From assembly GCA_023935145.1 (NCBI GenBank), contig CM043702.1, positions 54,700,501 to 54,764,500 on the forward strand: a DNA stretch of 64,000 nt. Reading direction: 5' to 3'. Position numbers and translations under genes: made by a program. How positions within the stretch are numbered: the first letter of the stretch is position 1; every line of letters starts with the position of its first letter. Shown here one piece after another: positions 58,631 through 64,000 of this stretch. Source of the DNA: Bretschneidera sinensis (lineage: Eukaryota; Streptophyta; Magnoliopsida; Brassicales; Akaniaceae). The notes under the pieces were generated by a model. That model did not search any database. It saw nothing but the letters and a program-made list of their open reading frames with translations, and was not told where the DNA came from.

Positions 58631-61600
58631 AGAACAACAAGATTATGTTCTTATTGTGTGCTCAAAGGTGAACATGAGGCAAGGCAGCGAGAAATGGACC
58701 TTGGATACCGGGTGCACTTATCTCATGTGCCCTCATAAGGATTGGTTCAAGAATTTCAAGGAAATCAATGATGGAAGGGTTTTCTTGGGGAATGACACTT
58801 CTTGCCAAGTGAGGGGGATAGAAGACATCCAGTTGAGGATGTTTGATGGAGTCACAAGGTTGCTGCGGAATGTGAGGTATCTTCTGGATTTGAAGAGGAA
58901 TTTGATCTCATTGGGGCAGCTGGATTCCATGAGGTATTCATACAAAGTAGAGGGAGGACAGATCAAGGTGACTAAGGGATCTTTGATAGTGATCAAAGCA
59001 GCAATAAAAGATGGACTCTATGAGATGATCAGAGAGACAAAAATCAAGGATTAAGCAGCAAGCTTGATGGCTGAGATGGATAAGGCAGCCCTTTGACACA
59101 CTCGCTTGGGACATATGAGCGAAAAGGGCCTGCAAGTTCTCAGCAAGAATGGTCTACTTGATGGTGAAAAAGTAGAGAAATTGGATTTCTGCGAGTGTTG
59201 CGTTCTTGGGAGGCAACACCGGGTCAGCTTCAACACCGGAGTGCACAAGTCTAAGGGCATTCTTGAATACATTCATTCGGACCTTTGGGGACCAGCAAGA
59301 ACCCAACACAGGGAGGTAAATTTTACTTTCTATATTTAATTGATGATTATTCAAGAAAGGTTTGGGTTTATTTGCTTAAAAATAAATCAGATGCTTTGAA
59401 TAAATTTGTGGTGTGGAAAAAGTTGCTGGAGACTCAAATGGGTAGGGTAGTTAAGGCTTTACGAACCGATAATGGCTTAGAATTTTGCAATAAGGATTTT
59501 GATAAATTATATGAGTTAAATTTCATTCTAAGACATAGAACGGTTGTAAAAACACATCAGCAAAATGGAGTTGCTGAGAGGATGAATAGAACCCTTATGG
59601 AAAAGGTTAGGTGCGTGTTAATTGGGTCTGGTTTACCAAAATATTTTTGGCGGGAAGCTGTGTCTACTACTGCATACTTGGTAAATAGATCACCCCCTAG
59701 AGCTTTAAAGCTCAAGACTCCCATAGAGATGTGGAGTGGGAAATCCCCTGAGTTGAGCAACCTTAGGACTTTTGGGTGTGCTGCATTTGCACATCAAAAG
59801 GATGATAAACTTAACCCAAGGTCTAAAAAATGTGTATTTCTAGGGTATGGTGATGGAGTTAAGGGGTATAGGTTTTGGTCCTTAGAACCAAAAGGAATGA
59901 AACTCATAATAAGTAGGGATGTTATTTTTAATGAATTGTTATTTCCCTATTTGGAGAAAACTAACCCTGCAGGGGCTAGTGAGCAAACCAGCCCGGAATT
60001 TGTGGAGCATCGCATCAAGGAAAATTCAGTTTAGGTAGAGTTAGGAAAGTAAAAGGGTTTGGACCAGGTAGAGCACATTAATGAAGGCCATGCTCAGGAT
60101 ACTTAAGAGGAGGCTGAACTAGAAGAGGTTGATGCAGCAAATCAAAATGACTACCAGCTCACAAGGGACCTGGAAAGGAGGGTGGTCAGACCACCTTTGA
60201 GATATGGGTTTGCGGATGCTAATGTAGCAGCTCCTTGGATAGAATGAGATGTTGAACCAGAAACTTACATGGATGCCATGGAATGCAAGGAGTCACCAAA
60301 GTGGCAACTAGCTATGGAGGAAGAAATAGATTCTTTGAGAAAGAACAACTCTTGGGAATTGGTGCTCAAACCAGAAAAACAGAGAGTTGTGGATTGTAGG
60401 AGGATCTACAAGATCAAAGAAGGAAACAGTCCAGGGGATGAAGTCTGGTATAAAGCTAGGCTGGTGGCAAAGGGGTTCACACAAAAAGAAGGCATAAATT
60501 TCACTGAAATATTCTCACCGGTTGTGAAATACAAGATGAAACGGATAATATTGGCTATGGTGGTCCAATTTGATTGGGAGATTGAGCAAATGGATGTGAA
60601 TACAGCATTCTTGCATGGAGAGCTTGATGAGACCATCTACATGAGGCAACCCGAAGGCTATAAGGAAGGAAGGTAGGGAGAGTTGGTGTGCAAATTGAAG
60701 AAATCTCTCTATGGCCTAAAGTAATCACATCAGAAATGGAATAAGAGGTTTGATTCCTTTGTAACCAGCCTGGGTTTCATGAGGAGCTACTATGATTCGT
60801 GCTTGTATTACAAGGAGCACAAGGTGGAGGAAGTGGTGATCATCCTCATCTATGTCGATGATATGCTGTTGGTTGGGAACAACAGGGAGAGGATAGAAGA
60901 ATTGAAGTCTCAACTCGGTTTGGAGTTTGAGATGAAGGATCTTGACCATGCACAGAAGATCCTTGGGATGAATATAATCGGAGAAAGGGAGAGAAACATA
61001 TTGAAGATTTCTCAGACTTCCTACATAGAGAAGATGATATCTAACTTCTCTATGGAAGATAGTAAACCAGTTAAGGTTCCCCTTGCTAGCCATTTCAAGT
61101 TCTTCAGCGATCAATGTCCGAGATCGGAGGTGGAGAAGAAGGAAATAGAAAAGGTCCCTTACTCTAGTGTGGTTGGTTCAGTTATGTTCACCATGGTAAG
61201 CACTAGACCTGATATTACTCATGCAATAAGTGTCCTCCGTAGGTTTATGAGTAATCCCGGAAATGAGAATTGGCATGGGATGAAGTGGTTGCTGAGGTAC
61301 TTGAAGGGAAGCCTAGAAGTAGGGCTGATTTATGAAAAGAGGGGTAAGTCTATCTATCTTGAGGGTTATGCGGATTCGGACTATGGAGCAGATCGGGATA
61401 AAAGAAGATCGATTACCTCCTACTTCTTCAACTTAAATGGATGTTGTATAAGTTGGAAGGCTCAGTTGCAGCCGGTGGTAGCACTCTCAACAACCGAGGC
61501 TGAGTACATAGCGGCAGCGGAAGCCATTAAGGAGGCTATGTGGTGCAAAGGGTTGTTGGAAGAGTTGAAGGTACTGAAAGAGCAGGTGGTGGTGTACTCG

Positions 61601-61840
61601 GATAGTCAAAGTGTGTTGCATTTGTGTAACAATCCAATGTTCCATGAGAGGACAAAGCACATGGATGTTCGGTATCATTTCATTCGGGAAAATGTTACGG
61701 AATGATGCATTCATGTGGAAAAGGTAGCCACGGAGGAAAATCCTGCAGATTTAGGCACCAAGGTTCTACCTCTAAGTAAGTTTAATCATTGCTTTTGACT
61801 ACTTATGATTGGAGTCGATTGATATGATGACTCAAGATGA
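58631..61840 (+). pseudogene. Tork copy D pol
   Basis: Protease at 58690-58740 (KWTLDTGCTYLMCP; DTG instead of DSG). Integrase zinc-binding part at 59097-59220 (HTRLGHMSEKGLQVL, CECC) after stops at 59052 and about 59094. Integrase core 59285-60034 (DDYSRKVWVYLL, RTDNGLEF, GVAERMNRTLMEKVR). Linker with stops at 60035-60250. RT 60269-60676 (MDVNTAFLHGELDETIYMRQ) and, after stops at 60676 and 60721, 60779-61705 with YVDDMLL, then RNase H ([44 protein letters not shown]). TGA at 61703-61705 truncates the end. It is the best kept of the three RT-RNase H regions. Confidence 0.9.
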
Positions 61841-61889
61841 GTTTTCATCCTGAGCTCTCTGCACAATGGGTTCGGGTTTAAACGCGTAG

Positions 61890-61903
61890 ACAAAGGTAGA
61901 GAT
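61890..61903 (+). promoter_or_regulatory. Polypurine tract of Tork copy D
   Basis: ACAAAGGTAGAGAT directly before the 3' LTR. Confidence 0.75.
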
Positions 61904-62767
61904 TGTTGGTGTTTGTCTAAGGTTTAAACAAGGAAAAATCAGCATCAAGTGTACACCAGTGGGCACCGCGGCCTGGCTCTTCCAAGGTGCGGCACCCAGC
62001 AAGGGAGAAGACTTGGAGGAGGTGTGAGCCACAGCTCAGCCTCCCCTAGGCTGTGGTGCCCAGAATGGATGCAACATGGTGAAGTTTCAGCACACTCCAA
62101 GCCACGACATGCCCTGTTCTAGGGCACAGCTTGAAGGCACACTGATGCCTTTTGGTTCAGCCTTTTGTTAAGTGCGTGAGGCATGTTCAAAACACACAGG
62201 ATCACTTAGAATTGATTAAGGGTTAAGGTTGATTGGTCCTCAAGATCTAATGGTGGATATTGATCCTCAAGATGGGTTAAGAAGTTGGTGCACTATATAA
62301 AGGGTCACCTAGCTTCAATATCCATAAGTGTGAGGAATAACTTGTGATTAAAAGTGAGATCAATTGTAAGAGTGCAAAGACATAAAACAAGAGAGACTCA
62401 TTGTAAAGGCTAGTTGTTTAGAAAGAGAAAGTAGAATAGAAAGGGGATTCAAGGGCTTGTAAGGGAAATTTTCTTTGGAAAATTCCAAGGTTAGTTCTTA
62501 TCACTTTCTTTTACTTCTTCTTCTTTGGTTCTTCAAGAACTTGAGTTTCTTGGAGAGGGTTGCTGTATTTGTAAAGAACCATTGATTTAGTTCAGAGAGC
62601 TTAGAGGAACTCACGGGGACGTAGGCTATTGCCGAACCTCATAACAATTGTTGTGTCCTTTCCTTTCTTTGATTTCAATTTCTGTTTCTGATTCACCTTT
62701 ACAAGTCATTCTAAACTTGGGTGTTTGGAAGATCACCACCTGGGCATCTCCAAAGTGATTTCCAACA
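61904..62767 (+). repeat. 3' LTR of Tork copy D (864 bp)
   Basis: TGTTGG...CCAACA, with both canonical ends kept. TATA box TATATAAAG near 62292-62300. Confidence 0.92.
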
Positions 62768-63040
62768 GGTTCCATATATGTACTTGGTTCTTAGTTTTGA
62801 ATCCAAAGTTGATGTTTAGTTATTTTGAATGGGTTCTGACTCACTCTTGCTACCATATGTGTACTTGGTGCTTAGTTTTGAATCCAAAGTTGTTGTTTGG
62901 TAATTTTGAATGGGTTCTCATTCACTCTTGCTTCCATATGGGTAATTAGTGCTTAGTTTTCAATCAAAAGTTGATATTTTGTCATTTTTAATGGGTTCTC
63001 ACTCATGCTTGCTACCATATGTTTACTTAGGGTCTTTGGG
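62768..63040. repeat. ~82-bp minisatellite, right block (about 3 copies)
   Basis: Continuation of the 55397-56874 array after the copia insertion. Copies begin near 62828, 62911 and 62993. They share TACTTGG variants with the last left-hand copies. Confidence 0.9.
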
Positions 63041-63174
63041 GATAAATGGAGGGAGGGAACTTTAAGAAAATAAGGGATAGAGGAAGTGTGTCTTATGCAT
63101 GCATGACATTTGCTTGAATGAGGGTTTATGGTTTCTCATGCATTCATCACATTAGGTTAATTTAGGTATGTCTC

Positions 63175-64000
63175 TGTAACGACCCATCCTGAGTTGGCTA
63201 CCCCCGAGACGGTGTCATCACATTTTGAGAATCCCAGCATGACACATATATGCATCAATAAAATAATACTAACAGAAATTTTTATTTTAATCTTCAACCC
63301 TCAACAGGGAAGGTACATCAATCTGATATTAACTTACACATAATATACAGTGTAAAATGCATGAATATTTACAAATAAAATATTTATTTCATTTTCTCAT
63401 TTGTATGAGGATGTTGACACGTAAGTGGCTTACAGAAAAAAGATTTCGTCTCACTCTCAACCCACCAGATTATTTGTCCTGTATGCTACCTGAAATCATT
63501 GTACAATGAGGGATGAGCTTCACAAGCTCAGTGAGTTAAATTTACTAGAAGTATTCAATTTGTATAAATAGCCTTTCATATTTGATCATTTATCTCTCAT
63601 ATGACTGGATAATAGTATATAGTCTAACATTTAAATAATTACTATCACATCATACTTTTATGTCTTTTTCTTATTGTAACTGTCTCTCTGTGAGACTCAT
63701 TTATCGACAAATAAAATAAATGCATAATATCCACAACATTTCAGTAATAAAATCAACATGTAAAACAGATGTTATGCATGAATTATTATTAAGGAACGTC
63801 TTCCCACATGTCGACATGTTTTTATTATCTTAGACCAGCCCCTCACAGGTCTTTTCTTTCCAGCATATACCAGCTGTCACGGTATTTATTTCCACTATAT
63901 ACCGGCTGTCACGGTTTTTCCTTTTTTTCCAGCATATACTGGCTGTCATAGTGTCCCTTTTATTTCCAGCATATACCGACTGTCACGGTTTTTCAATTAA
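63175..64000 (-). repeat. Start of a long gypsy LTR (Tekay/Del-like), runs off the edge
   Basis: TGTAACGACCCATCCTGAGTT at 63175 matches the terminus of the element at 38862-44364. GGGATGAGCTTCACAAGCTC, then AGTGAG (63510-63535), is a motif seen in such LTRs. The left flank (63041-63174) has no primer site, so this is a 3' or solo LTR of a minus-strand element whose rest is outside the window. Confidence 0.62.
63858..63996. repeat. 36-38-bp tandem repeat in the LTR (4 copies)
   Basis: Unit TTCCAGCATATACCRGCTGT followed by CACGGT and a T-rich spacer. Copies near 63858, 63891, 63928 and 63966. The last one reaches the window edge, so the array may be longer. Confidence 0.85.

Larger units (their letters stand above)
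56875..62767 (+). mobile_element. Tork/Tnt1-like Ty1/copia element (copy D)
   Basis: Plus strand: 5' LTR 56875-57739, primer site, gag, pol, polypurine tract 61890-61903, 3' LTR 61904-62767. The LTRs are 865 and 864 bp. Same family as copies A and C in coding sequence, with its own U3. Inserted in the minisatellite. gag has an internal deletion and pol has several stops and shifts, so it is not autonomous. Confidence 0.93.

Overview
The window is repeat-dense nuclear DNA of a flowering plant, probably a eudicot. It is AT-rich, and almost every coding trace belongs to plant LTR-retrotransposon lineages (Athila, Tat, Sire and Tork-type families), plus FAR1/MULE, hAT and LINE relics. I see no intact host gene, rRNA, tRNA or CRISPR array. 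The window is best read as a stack of nested insertions, several of which can be fixed to the base by target-site duplications (TSDs).

Left part (1-24306): an Athila-like Ty3/gypsy element on the minus strand (5' LTR 22790-24306, tRNA-Asp primer site 22768-22784, gag, protease, RT, RNase H, integrase, 3' UTR running off the left edge). It was split by two later copia insertions. One is a Tork/Tnt1-like element (2334-8607, TSD AAGGT). The other is a 10.3-kb Sirevirus-like element (9971-20308, TSD TCATC) whose LTRs differ at only about 15 of 1248 positions. The Athila element itself sits in a FAR1-RELATED (FHY3/FAR1, MULE-transposase-derived) pseudogene that continues at 24307-26850.

Middle (26850-53810): a LINE RNase H remnant and a 905-bp terminal-inverted-repeat element, then an old Tat-type gypsy element on the minus strand (3' LTR 30457-37028, 5' LTR 53377-53810, both 434 bp once nested DNA is removed). 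Between its polypurine tract and pol it carries an accessory ORF on the opposite strand (PF04195-like). That ORF is preceded by seven 55-bp tandem repeats and a TATA box. The element has been hit by a second Tork-like element (30776-36908, TSD TTGGT), a 478-bp MITE, a long-LTR gypsy element (38862-44364, TSD G/AGTTC), an Ogre-like LTR, and a solo Tork-type LTR (46958-47935, TSD TAGAG). A hAT transposase relic (48930-50124) occupies the place where RNase H and integrase should be.

Right part (53811-64000): AT-rich DNA, then a minisatellite of about 22 copies of an ~82-bp unit (55397-63040). A third Tork-like element (plus strand, 56875-62767) interrupts it. The start of another long gypsy LTR runs off the right edge.

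The most interesting system is in the Sirevirus-like element. Its LTR has a U3 array of paired 12-bp palindromes (CCAGTCGACTGG, 21-22 bp apart, 53-bp higher-order period) upstream of a TATA box. A second array of the same architecture, followed by its own TATA box, sits between pol and a third ORF that carries a plant-transposon-protein-like domain. This looks like a duplicated LTR-type promoter driving an accessory gene.
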